Assembly (NCBI GenBank): GCA_002345505.1
Contig: DDWJ01000031.1
Coordinates: 1-64,000 of the forward strand
DNA: 64,000 bases
Direction: 5' to 3'
Source: Caryophanales bacterium UBA2289
GTDB taxonomy: Bacteria; Bacillota_I; Bacilli_A; Izemoplasmatales; Hujiaoplasmataceae
Made by a program: the position numbers and the translations under genes. Position 1 is the stretch's first letter. Every line of letters starts with the position of its first letter. Shown here piece by piece: positions 1-7,589 of the stretch. The notes under the pieces are model-generated. The model was not told where the DNA came from. It saw only the letters and a program-made list of their open reading frames with translations, and did no database searches.

Positions 1-64
1 TCCTTGACTTAGGGTACATATTATTATTAATAAGCAATTCTCTTTTCTTTATATAATGACTCGA

Positions 65-1087
65 CTAATTTACATTTACTGAGGTTTGATTTTGATGACG
101 ATGGTTAAAAGAATGTTTGTATTCTCTACCATTATGATTGTTTGGAGTCATAGAATAACTGTATACAACTTCACCAGTTTCAGGATTAGTTTCAGCTGTT
201 AATCTAACAACACCCTCTTCAACAGTTTCGCCATTGTCTATCTCATAAACGATGTGAATAAACTGTACATTTTCTTCAGTTCTAATGTTAAAGATATATG
301 ATGAACTTAAATTACCATCAACGAAATCTAATTTAACATGAGTTCGATTATCTTTGGTAAATATCATAACTTTAGATTCTTTAACAATTACATTATCAAC
401 AACTTCTTTAAAGAAGAATTTTTCTTTGTTTCTATCAGTAATATCTTTTTGATAGTTTACCATTACATAGTTTTCTTCATCGATAAAAGATCTTAATCTA
501 AAGATTTCTTGACGATTATTAACAACTTTTTTACCTTCGATATTATATGTAACATCACCATAAATCAAGATTCCTTCTAAGCCTTTAACAACTAAATTGT
601 CATCTTCATCTTGGAAATGAAAACTTCTAGCTAACATGCCTTCTGTTGATTCAGAATAAGTAGAAGTCAAAGGTTCTTGATCGGTAGTAAAATCAAACTC
701 ATTGTAATAGAATATATAACTCACTGATTCACCATTGATATTTATAGTGTTATAAATAGTTTTGTAGTCATAATCTTCATTATCAGATTCTTCATTTGTA
801 ATATCTAGATTATCATTACTTAAGAAAACTTCTATCATTTCCACATAATAATCAATATTTTCAACTTCTTCAGTTATAATTGGATCTTGTGTCTCTTGAT
901 TAGCCATTGGTGAGTAAGCTAAGTCAGTCACACTCTCTTCATTGAAACTTAAGAGTGTTGTAGAACTCAGTGCCTGAAGATTAAAGACCTCTTCCTCGTT
1001 TTCAATCTCAATTACATTAAGTTGATCACAACCAACTACTGTAAATACTGCAAATATCGCAACTGCGACAATTAATAATTTTTTCAT
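65..1087 (-). CDS. Lipoprotein, paralogue of the neighbouring anti-sigma-like ectodomain
   Basis: A predicted secreted lipoprotein of 340 aa. The N-terminus has a Lys-Lys start, a hydrophobic stretch and a lipobox ending VVGC (Cys20), so it is likely anchored to the outer face of the membrane. The rest is acidic and soluble; the C-terminus is His/Asn-rich (several His in the last 25 residues). Its order of motifs (LQAL near residue 38, a segment ending in FYYN, a long beta-rich region) parallels the extracytoplasmic part of the protein encoded just upstream, which suggests duplication. It is the last gene of an ECF sigma operon but has its own possible -10 (TATAAT read on the minus strand, 1122-1117). 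The RBS AAGGAGG lies 8 nt before the ATG. No known family is recognised; function unknown, possibly a sensor or decoy partner of the anti-sigma system. Confidence 0.75.
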   Translation of the reverse strand: MKKLLIVAVAIFAVFTVVGCDQLNVIEIENEEEVFNLQALSSTTLLSFNEESVTDLAYSPMANQETQDPIITEEVENIDYYVEMIEVFLSNDNLDITNEESDNEDYDYKTIYNTININGESVSYIFYYNEFDFTTDQEPLTSTYSESTEGMLARSFHFQDEDDNLVVKGLEGILIYGDVTYNIEGKKVVNNRQEIFRLRSFIDEENYVMVNYQKDITDRNKEKFFFKEVVDNVIVKESKVMIFTKDNRTHVKLDFVDGNLSSSYIFNIRTEENVQFIHIVYEIDNGETVEEGVVRLTAETNPETGEVVYSYSMTPNNHNGREYKHSFNHRHQNQTSVNVN

Positions 1088-1089
1088 AA

Positions 1090-1135
1090 AAATAACCTCC
1101 TTATACTCTTTCTTATATTATATACGAAGGTTATT
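1090..1135 (-). promoter_or_regulatory. Inverted repeat that can cover the lipoprotein gene's RBS
   Basis: Arms AATAACCT and AGGTTATT (8 bp, perfect) flank a 30-nt spacer; the second arm contains part of the Shine-Dalgarno sequence of the lipoprotein gene. A TATAAT lies between the arms, so only a read-through transcript from the sigma operon would carry both arms. The repeat is seen directly; a role in translation control is inference. Confidence 0.35.
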
Positions 1136-1164
1136 GATATTTTATTGGAATTATTTAATTTTTT

Positions 1165-2202
1165 TTACATATGAGGGCTATTACCAGGATTTGCAAAAGG
1201 ACCTCTTGGTTTGTTGGTAGTAGAGTTATTGGAAAAAACATAGCGATAATGATAACCATTCATTACTTGATCAAATTCTAAATCGATTCTAAAATTTCCG
1301 GAAATTCGGTTTTGATTGTCCTCAATTTCATACTCAACTTCTAGTTCATCTAAGTTATCTTGATACATTCTTTGAAAGTATAAATTCATAGTTACACCAT
1401 TTTTTGTGACTCTTGTGCGAACTTGAATATTTTTTTGAATTCTATATAGTTCTAGATCGTTTTCTAATACTAGTTCACTATTTTGATATAAGCTATATTT
1501 AAAAGCTTGTTGAAGATCAGTTGATTTGTTTTCAATATTGATATAATTAGTTTCTGATGCTCTTACTTGTAGTCGTAAACTATTTTTATCAAACTCAAAT
1601 GTATTATCTTCAATGATAACTTTTCCTTCAAAATCTTCATTTGTTTTATTATAATAGATTTTAAAATTAACTTCATTTTTCGCTAAATCATATGATTTAT
1701 AAGAAAACGCATATTGATAACTCACGTCATCGGAATCAAATTCTTTATATTCAATATCAGAACTCGAGTTAAGAATTGTTTCCATCATATGAACTAAAGG
1801 ATTGATATCATCAATGTAAGTGTCAATACTAATACTTTCGGTAGTAGCACTTAAAGGAATTATTTCACTACTAAAGCTATCATAACTCAATTCTTCTGCC
1901 TCTAAATCCCCTAACAAAACAGAACCGCTGATTGCTTGAAAGCCTAGAAGCTCCATATCGGATGCTAAAGGAGTGTTTGTATCAATATTATTGTTTAAAA
2001 TAAAATTATAAACAAAGAATCCTGTTACTATAAATACAAAACTAGTAAATACAATCTTTAAAGTTTTAGCAAAACTAAAGTTAAAATCACGTCTTTTTCT
2101 TGGTTCAATCTGAATATTATTTAGTTTTATTTTTTCATAAACATCTGGTATTTCATTCAGTGCAGTTTGTTTAATTCTTTCTCTTATTTCTTTTTCTTTC
2201 AT
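1165..2202 (-). CDS. Membrane-bound anti-sigma-factor-like protein
   Basis: A 345-aa protein with one membrane segment (about residues 48-68, VFTSFVFIVTGFFVYNFIL). The cytoplasmic N-terminus is short and charged and the large acidic C-terminal domain would lie outside the cell. This layout (short inner domain, one helix, outer sensor), together with an ATGA overlap with an upstream ECF sigma gene, is typical of anti-sigma factors. No zinc-binding HxxxCxxC motif is visible, so it is not a ZAS-type anti-sigma. The outer part resembles the downstream lipoprotein. Start chosen at the ATG with GGAGGTG a few bases upstream. The anti-sigma role rests on context and topology rather than a recognised domain. 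Confidence 0.6.
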   Translation of the reverse strand: MKEKEIRERIKQTALNEIPDVYEKIKLNNIQIEPRKRRDFNFSFAKTLKIVFTSFVFIVTGFFVYNFILNNNIDTNTPLASDMELLGFQAISGSVLLGDLEAEELSYDSFSSEIIPLSATTESISIDTYIDDINPLVHMMETILNSSSDIEYKEFDSDDVSYQYAFSYKSYDLAKNEVNFKIYYNKTNEDFEGKVIIEDNTFEFDKNSLRLQVRASETNYINIENKSTDLQQAFKYSLYQNSELVLENDLELYRIQKNIQVRTRVTKNGVTMNLYFQRMYQDNLDELEVEYEIEDNQNRISGNFRIDLEFDQVMNGYHYRYVFSNNSTTNKPRGPFANPGNSPHM

Positions 2203-2726
2203 TTTTGCACCTCCACCTTCAAGTAATCTTGTAAGGTTTTAATTGATTTATTATAAAGCCAAAGTACTGTTCCTAAAGGCTTATTAACAATTTTGGCAAT
2301 ATCTTTAAATTTCATGTCATCTACCGATCTTAAAAGAACAATTTGTTTTTCTAAATCCCCTAAAGGTTTTACTAAATCTAGAACTGAATAGGTTTTTTCA
2401 GAAGTTTGTAAACTATCGTGATAGAAACTTTGTTCTTGCGGATCATAGACGATTTCTTTTTTATACTTTCGGTAATGGTCAATTGCAGTGTATTTTGCAA
2501 TTTGTAATAGCCAAGCATAAAAGTTTCTTCCTCTTTTATATGTATGAATCTTTTCAATCATTTTAATATAGGTATCCTGCATTAAATCTTCAGTAACGGC
2601 CTTATTGTTTACTATTGATATAATCATTGAAAAAACACCTTTTTTTGTGTTCTCATAAACAACCTTGAAGGCTTCATCATCTTTATTTATTAACAAATCG
2701 ATATAATCGTCATAGTTTATTTGCAT
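2199..2726 (-). CDS. ECF-type RNA polymerase sigma factor
   Basis: A 175-aa sigma-70 family protein of the ECF group with only regions 2 and 4. Region 2 is seen around residues 45-90 (LMQDTYIKMIEK..., FYAWLLQIAKYTAIDHYRK). Region 4 is at about 124-170 (LGDLEKQIVLL, FKDIAKIVNKPLGTVLWLYNKSIKTL), a helix-turn-helix for the -35 element. It heads an operon with the anti-sigma-like gene, whose start overlaps its TGA stop as ATGA, which shows translational coupling and that TGA is a stop here. An extended -10 (TGGTATAAT on the minus strand) lies just upstream. It probably drives a small regulon including its own operon; the signal cannot be read from sequence. Confidence 0.88.
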   Translation of the reverse strand: MQINYDDYIDLLINKDDEAFKVVYENTKKGVFSMIISIVNNKAVTEDLMQDTYIKMIEKIHTYKRGRNFYAWLLQIAKYTAIDHYRKYKKEIVYDPQEQSFYHDSLQTSEKTYSVLDLVKPLGDLEKQIVLLRSVDDMKFKDIAKIVNKPLGTVLWLYNKSIKTLQDYLKVEVQK

Positions 2727-2745
2727 TTAAATACACCTCGGCTAA

Positions 2746-2754
2746 ATTATACCA
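2746..2754 (-). promoter_or_regulatory. Extended -10 promoter of the ECF sigma operon
   Basis: TGGTATAAT on the minus strand, about 20 bases before the sigma gene start. No convincing TTGACA -35 is visible; an extended -10 can work without one. Confidence 0.5.
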
Positions 2755-2855
2755 CGAAAAGAAAATTCTTGAAGCCTTTCATATGTATATACGCAGAACA
2801 AATGTATTTTATTGGTTAAAAGATTAAAATAGATTAAATATTTTTTGATAAATGA

Positions 2856-2861
2856 TATAAT
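2856..2861 (+). promoter_or_regulatory. -10 element for the acyltransferase-like gene
   Basis: TATAAT 27 bases before the start codon, with only a weak -35. A short direct repeat of AGATTAAA lies at 2821-2838, in the -35 area. Confidence 0.4.
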
Positions 2862-2888
2862 ATTTCTATAAAACATGAGGTATGTCAT

Positions 2889-3674
2889 ATGAAAAAAAGA
2901 ATTTGGGAATTAGATTTTTTAAGAGGGTTTGCGATTATAATGATGGTCTTTGATCATTTAATGTATGATTTTGCAATACTACCAACTCTTTTTGGTAATT
3001 TTTATAATGTAAACAATTCTGTTTTCAACTTTCTAAAAGACTTAGGAGTCGATTACTGGTCATCAGGATTAAGGTTTTATGGTCATCTCTTTTTCGTTAG
3101 TCTTTTCTTGATTGTATCCGGTATAAGTTATACTTTCAGTAAAAGCAATCTATCCCGAGGTTTGAAACTCTTAGCGGTTGCACTAGCAATAACAGTAGTA
3201 ACCATAGTCTTAGAAAACTTTTTGACTAATGCCTTGATAATTTTTGGTATCATTCATTTATACGCATTCTCTATCTTAATTATTTATCTTTTAAGAAAAT
3301 TAGTCAAAAACGAAATGATTCTCTTAGTGATAGCATTTATAATTATAGGTGTAGGGTTCATCTTTAAATTTTATGATTTAGAGTATTTATCTTCTTTTCG
3401 AGTTCAAGACCTTCCTAAAATAATTCTAGGAATCAATGCCTTTGGAGCGGATTATTTTGGCCTATTTCCATATATGGGAATCATTCTACTAGGAACAGTT
3501 TTAGGAAACACCTTTTATCAAGCTAAAACAAGTTTAATTCCTGGCGTTAAAATGTCAGATAAAAATATCTTTCAAATCGCCGGTAGAAAATCATTATTAA
3601 TATTTGTTACGCATCAATTTATTCTGTTCGCTTTTATATATTTAGTAGGATATATCTTTGGATATCGTTATTAG
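2889..3674 (+). CDS. Membrane protein, heparan-alpha-glucosaminide N-acetyltransferase-like (DUF1624)
   Basis: A 261-aa integral membrane protein with about seven hydrophobic helices. The N-terminal signature WELDFLRGFAIIMMV followed by DHLMYDF is typical of the DUF1624 / HGSNAT catalytic-domain family, relatives of acyltransferase 3 proteins that move acetyl or acyl groups across or at the membrane. The His at residue 22 within FDHL is the expected conserved position. The substrate cannot be told. It is followed after 9 bp by an acyl-adenylate ligase gene and both share a terminator, so the pair may activate and transfer an acyl group; this pairing is inference. RBS GAGGT precedes the ATG. 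Confidence 0.75.
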   Translation: MKKRIWELDFLRGFAIIMMVFDHLMYDFAILPTLFGNFYNVNNSVFNFLKDLGVDYWSSGLRFYGHLFFVSLFLIVSGISYTFSKSNLSRGLKLLAVALAITVVTIVLENFLTNALIIFGIIHLYAFSILIIYLLRKLVKNEMILLVIAFIIIGVGFIFKFYDLEYLSSFRVQDLPKIILGINAFGADYFGLFPYMGIILLGTVLGNTFYQAKTSLIPGVKMSDKNIFQIAGRKSLLIFVTHQFILFAFIYLVGYIFGYRY

Positions 3675-3683
3675 GAGGAAATC

Positions 3684-5291
3684 ATGAAATCAGATTATAG
3701 TTTATATGATGCTTTATTAGAGTCAAGAAATCAAAATCCAAACAATAATGCACTTTTATTTATGGGTAAGTACATCAATTATCATTTTCTCGTTGAAAAA
3801 ATCGATTCTATTGCAAATGGAATTAACAAGCTAGGAATAAAACAAGGAGAAGTCATTACCATGGCTCTTCCCAATGTTTTTGAAGCAATTTATAGTTTTT
3901 ATGCAGTTAATAAGTTAGGTATTATCGCTCACATGGTACATCCAATAACACCAGTAATTCAAATGCGAAAGTTCATGGAAAAAACTAAGAGTAAAACTTT
4001 AATAATACTTGATACATTTTATGATCATTATAAAGACTTATTAAATGATGATTGTCTATTGATATTGGTATCGCCAGTTAGTGATTTTAATACGATAAAA
4101 AAAGTTGGTTATAAGATAATCAATCGAAAAAAACTATCTGATGTGAAGTATTCTTCAAAAGTAATTAAGTTTACTTCGCTATATAGTAAGTTCAAAGCAG
4201 ATCGAGTAAAAACTGACCCCTTTATAACTTCTACATACCTCCATAGTGGTGGAACTTCAGGTGAACCGAAAACCATCGAATTATCAAACTACGCAATTAA
4301 CTATCTCGCTTCACAAGTTAGTTACGTAATGGGAATGAATGATTTTACCAACAAACACATGCTTGGGGTATTGCCAATGTTTCATGGATTTGGTCTATGC
4401 ATGGGAATACACGGAATGTTAAGATTCGGTGGGGTAGATACCTTAATGCCAAAGTTTAATGCTGATACAGCAGTTAAGCTAATCAAGAAAAATCAAATCA
4501 ATTATGTTATTGGAGTACCTTCTTTATTTGAAGCTCTACTTAAAAATCCTGGATTCAAACATAAAAATATCAAAAATATCGATCAGTGCTTTATTGGTGG
4601 GGATTATGTCGCTAAAGACTTAAAACTGAGATTTGATAAGGCTATGGAAAGTGTGGGTTCAAAAGCAAGACTTTTAGAAGGTTATGGATTAACTGAAGTA
4701 GTAACTGTATGTTCAGTAAATACACTTAAAAATCATAACCAAGATTCCGTCGGTAAACCATTACCGGGAATCAATGTAGCAATAATTGATGTTGAAACCA
4801 AAGAGTTTCTTCCAGAAAACACTGACGGTATAATTGTTGTATCAGGTCCAACCATGATGAACGGATACCTGGATGATCCAGAGGCAACTAAAAACACGGT
4901 GCTAGTTAAAAACAAAAAGAAATGGATTATGACTGGAGATTTTGGGTATATTGATGAAAACGGATATGTCCACTTTAAACAACGGCTTAAAAGAATCATA
5001 AAAGTTTCAGGGATGCCAGTCTTACCAGCTGAAATCGAAAACCTGTTAATGAGTTTTGAAAGTGTTAGTGAAGTAGCAGCTATTGGCATACCAGATGAAG
5101 AAAAAGGCAATATGGTCAAGATTTTTATCGTTTGGAATAAAGATAAACCAAAGATTAATGAAGATAAACTAAGAAGTATCATTAAATCTAACTTAGGACC
5201 ATATGCAGTGCCGAAAGAAATTATTGAACTTGATGTTCTTCCGAAGACTGACATCGGAAAAACTAATACCTTAGCTCTAGAAAAAATGTAA
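3684..5291 (+). CDS. AMP-dependent acyl-CoA synthetase/ligase family protein
   Basis: A 535-aa adenylate-forming (ANL) enzyme that activates a carboxylic acid with ATP to an acyl-adenylate and usually on to CoA or a carrier thiol. Motifs seen in order: the P-loop-like HSGGTSGEPK (about 187-196), GYGLTEV (333-339), TGDFGYIDENG (417-427), the hinge area KQRLKRIIKVSG, and the C-terminal PKTDIGKT with the adenylation Lys (about 526). All key motifs are present. The acid specificity (fatty, aromatic or other) cannot be judged. RBS TAGGAGG is well placed. It is co-transcribed with the DUF1624 membrane protein and faces a convergent TetR gene. Confidence 0.85.
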   Translation: MKSDYSLYDALLESRNQNPNNNALLFMGKYINYHFLVEKIDSIANGINKLGIKQGEVITMALPNVFEAIYSFYAVNKLGIIAHMVHPITPVIQMRKFMEKTKSKTLIILDTFYDHYKDLLNDDCLLILVSPVSDFNTIKKVGYKIINRKKLSDVKYSSKVIKFTSLYSKFKADRVKTDPFITSTYLHSGGTSGEPKTIELSNYAINYLASQVSYVMGMNDFTNKHMLGVLPMFHGFGLCMGIHGMLRFGGVDTLMPKFNADTAVKLIKKNQINYVIGVPSLFEALLKNPGFKHKNIKNIDQCFIGGDYVAKDLKLRFDKAMESVGSKARLLEGYGLTEVVTVCSVNTLKNHNQDSVGKPLPGINVAIIDVETKEFLPENTDGIIVVSGPTMMNGYLDDPEATKNTVLVKNKKKWIMTGDFGYIDENGYVHFKQRLKRIIKVSGMPVLPAEIENLLMSFESVSEVAAIGIPDEEKGNMVKIFIVWNKDKPKINEDKLRSIIKSNLGPYAVPKEIIELDVLPKTDIGKTNTLALEKM

Positions 5292-5298
5292 AAAAAGA

Positions 5299-5325
5299 CG
5301 ACTTAGAATTTCTAAGTCGCTTTTC
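5299..5325. terminator. Bidirectional terminator between ligase and tetR genes
   Basis: Perfect 21-bp palindrome (arms CGACTTAGAA / TTCTAAGTCG) preceded by an A-run and followed by TTTT, between convergent genes. Confidence 0.8.
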
Positions 5326-5336
5326 CTATACTTTTA

Positions 5337-5915
5337 CTAATTTTGAAATAATCTTTGGTCCATATCGCGGAAGTAGTAGACGATTAATTGAGTAATCATA
5401 TCTTGAATCCGTCTGATGTTATTGATATTATCCCTGAACACCGTAAAGGAAGCTTGGATAAAACTAGATGCGATTACTTTTAGCAAATAACGATCAAATT
5501 TTTTAGGATAATATGAGTTTACTTTATTAATAATCATGGTTTCTAATTGATTTTTTATTTTTACATAATGTGATCCAGAAGAATCCAAAGTCATGATATA
5601 GATTTCTCTTGTATATGGCTTTAAAACGCTCATTAAGAAAGCAACTAACTGATTAACATCGTCAATTGTTTTGATTGCCGTAATGTTAATTTCAATGTCA
5701 AAATTTCCTAAATCATCAATAGCTCTTTCAGCGGGCAATAATATCTCCTTGAATAAAGTTTCTTTATTTTTGTAGTAACGGTAAATATTACCAACAGTAA
5801 TATTTGCGTTATCAGCGATTCGTCTCATGTTTGCATTTTGGAATCCGTATTCAAAAAACTCTAAAATTGCGCCTTCGACGATTGCATTACGAACACTTTC
5901 TTTTAATACTTGCAT
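5337..5915 (-). CDS. TetR/AcrR family transcriptional regulator
   Basis: A 192-aa TetR-type repressor. The N-terminal helix-turn-helix is clear: ILEFFEYGFQNANMRRIADNANITVGNIYRYYKNKETLF, matching the TetR pattern with the YRYYKNKE recognition helix. The C-terminal ligand domain is not assignable. The longest frame starts at 5936, but AAGGAGG lies inside that extension, 8 nt before the ATG at 5915, so the shorter start is chosen. It converges on the acyl ligase operon and may control it or itself; an inverted repeat (AGTTACTA / TAGTAACT) lies just upstream. The ligand is unknown. Confidence 0.85.
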   Translation of the reverse strand: MQVLKESVRNAIVEGAILEFFEYGFQNANMRRIADNANITVGNIYRYYKNKETLFKEILLPAERAIDDLGNFDIEINITAIKTIDDVNQLVAFLMSVLKPYTREIYIMTLDSSGSHYVKIKNQLETMIINKVNSYYPKKFDRYLLKVIASSFIQASFTVFRDNINNIRRIQDMITQLIVYYFRDMDQRLFQN

Positions 5916-6239
5916 AACTTTAACCTCCTTTTTCATTATTAGTTACTAGCCCAATAATGTATAATACACTAATAGTAACTTACATTAATTATAAATCTAT
6001 TTATTGTTTTATACAACTTGTTTGCAAAATTAAACTTAATAATGTTAATTATAAACAATTAAATAATAATATCATACATTTTAAAAGTGGATTGTTATTC
6101 ATTTTTGTTTAGAGAAATGTTATGCTTGAATTGAAATAACTTTATAAGTAAACTAATAATCCCCAATTTACACGATATTAGCAATATCATATATAATTTA
6201 ATATTTTTTTAACAAAAAATTATAAAAACCGTTAGTTTA
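5916..6239. other. AT-rich divergent intergenic region
   Basis: About 320 bases without a gene, before the promoter of the next gene. It contains the inverted repeat AGTTACTA (5941-5948) / TAGTAACT (5973-5980) near the tetR start, a possible self-operator, and the 15-bp palindrome GATATT-agc-AATATC (6174-6188). The rest is very AT-rich, with no open frame or RNA fold that I can support. Confidence 0.4.
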
Positions 6240-6268
6240 TTGACATAAATATCGAGAAGTTATATAAT
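6240..6268 (+). promoter_or_regulatory. Sigma-A promoter of the YjbR-domain membrane protein
   Basis: Exact consensus TTGACA and TATAAT separated by 17 bp, 25 bases before the start codon. Confidence 0.85.
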
Positions 6269-6292
6269 TTTTATATACTGTGAGGTGAGTCT

Positions 6293-7492
6293 ATGAAAAA
6301 GATTTTTAGCAACATTTTATTACTAATTTTAGTCTTATTAATTACTCTTGTTGCTGTTCCGTGGAATCGAATCGATCAATGGGGTTTTGAAATTGCATTT
6401 TTGACTGATAATGAAGTTTTGATTAAAGGTGGAGTCGGAGCACTAACAATTATTTTAGGTCTAATATTTTTATTTATCAGTAATAAACAATATAAAGATA
6501 ATGGGCAAGTTAAAAACAGCACCAAAAATTTAGCAGTTTTACCAATGTTGATTTATTCAGTTTCGACTATGGCATTTACTGCTTACCTAGCATATTCAAT
6601 GTATTTTGCTGTTGGTTTGACAAGTTTAGCTCAACTATTAATTTTCGTTGGTAGTTTGGGAGCAATACTAACAATTTTATTTTTAGGATACATTCTTGTA
6701 TTTGAGTACAAGAGAGTTAATAATTTTGGGCGGTTTTTTAGAACGATCTTTTTAATAGAACTTGTAATTGGTACAGCTGCAATTAGTTACTGGCATTTAA
6801 ATTATCGTGTCTCGACATCATATCCGAATATTTCAACTAGATATATGATTTTACTAGTTCCTTTATTCTTATTGTTGTTCTTTATCTACTTGCTATTTTC
6901 TGCTAAAGTTAGTAGAAACTATGAAACTCAAAAAGAATTAGAGAATGATCTTGATATGAAAAACAATGGTAAAAACAAAAAGGTTTCAAGTGATAAAGGA
7001 TCTATGATAGTATCAAAAGAACAATCTATAGCTTCTAATTCAAATAATCTTGATCCAACTAACATAGTCTTTCAAGATGTTCAAGTTGATCCAGAGTTTT
7101 CAAGAATGAATAATCAAGCAAATCAAGCAAATTCAATAGAGTATTACATCGAAAAACCAAAAATGTTTAAACCATTAAGTCCATCTTTTGATGAACTAGT
7201 AGCTTATATTAGAGAATTACCACAAGTTGTTACAAAACTTGATGATGATAGAATCACTTTCTATGTTGATCGTAAACCATTCTTAGTATTAATGAATTTT
7301 GGAAATTACTACCGCATGGCTTTCAAATATGATCTTGAACAAGGTATTAGATTAATCATCAAATATCCGACAATTTCTAAAAATAAATCAACTAAAGAAG
7401 AACTATGGTTTAAAGCCAACAATTATGGTGATATTCCAAAAGAAGTCATCTACAATATCGTTAAAACAGCCTACAATAATTACAGCAGCTAA
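6293..7492 (+). CDS. Six-helix membrane protein with C-terminal MmcQ/YjbR-like domain
   Basis: A 399-aa protein in two parts. Residues 1 to about 205 hold six hydrophobic segments (for example LLLILVLLITLVAV at the start and LLVPLFLLLFFIYLLF at the end). A polar linker rich in Asn, Lys and Ser follows (about 206-290). The last 110 residues (FDELVAYIRELPQV..., RITFYVDRKPFLVLMNF..., WFKANNYGDIPKEVIYNIVKTAYNNY) resemble the YjbR/MmcQ fold, usually a small stand-alone DNA-binding-like domain. The fusion to a membrane unit is unusual. It is a single-gene unit with its own promoter and terminator. Function unknown; the YjbR call is from pattern recognition. Confidence 0.6.
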   Translation: MKKIFSNILLLILVLLITLVAVPWNRIDQWGFEIAFLTDNEVLIKGGVGALTIILGLIFLFISNKQYKDNGQVKNSTKNLAVLPMLIYSVSTMAFTAYLAYSMYFAVGLTSLAQLLIFVGSLGAILTILFLGYILVFEYKRVNNFGRFFRTIFLIELVIGTAAISYWHLNYRVSTSYPNISTRYMILLVPLFLLLFFIYLLFSAKVSRNYETQKELENDLDMKNNGKNKKVSSDKGSMIVSKEQSIASNSNNLDPTNIVFQDVQVDPEFSRMNNQANQANSIEYYIEKPKMFKPLSPSFDELVAYIRELPQVVTKLDDDRITFYVDRKPFLVLMNFGNYYRMAFKYDLEQGIRLIIKYPTISKNKSTKEELWFKANNYGDIPKEVIYNIVKTAYNNYSS

Positions 7493-7519
7493 AGCAACTT
7501 TCAAAAGTTGCTTTTTTTC
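7493..7519 (+). terminator. Rho-independent terminator
   Basis: Stem AGCAACTT / AAGTTGCT directly after the stop codon, followed by a run of T. Confidence 0.85.
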
Positions 7520-7532
7520 TTGCGATTTTTTA

Positions 7533-7571
7533 ATCAACTGAGTTGATAGAAAACGGTTTCTGTGATATCAT
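7533..7571 (+). promoter_or_regulatory. Promoter of the Fic gene with overlapping palindrome
   Basis: TTGATA (7543-7548), 17 bp, TATCAT (7566-7571) with a TG extension. The 15-bp palindrome ATCAACT-g-AGTTGAT (7533-7547) covers most of the -35, so a repressor site is plausible. Confidence 0.6.
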
Positions 7572-7589
7572 TTAAATGAGGTGATAAAT

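Noticed and set aside
2199..2202. Mycoplasma-type code (TGA as Trp)
   Set aside because: TGA ends several genes in ATGA overlaps and Trp residues in conserved motifs are coded by TGG, so the standard code applies.
2821..2838. Short AGATTAAA direct repeat as a regulatory repeat
   Set aside because: Only two copies of 8 bp in very AT-rich DNA; likely chance.
4733..5254. 173-aa open frame on the minus strand inside the acyl ligase gene
   Set aside because: Shadow of a clear ANL enzyme gene; no RBS and no family resemblance.
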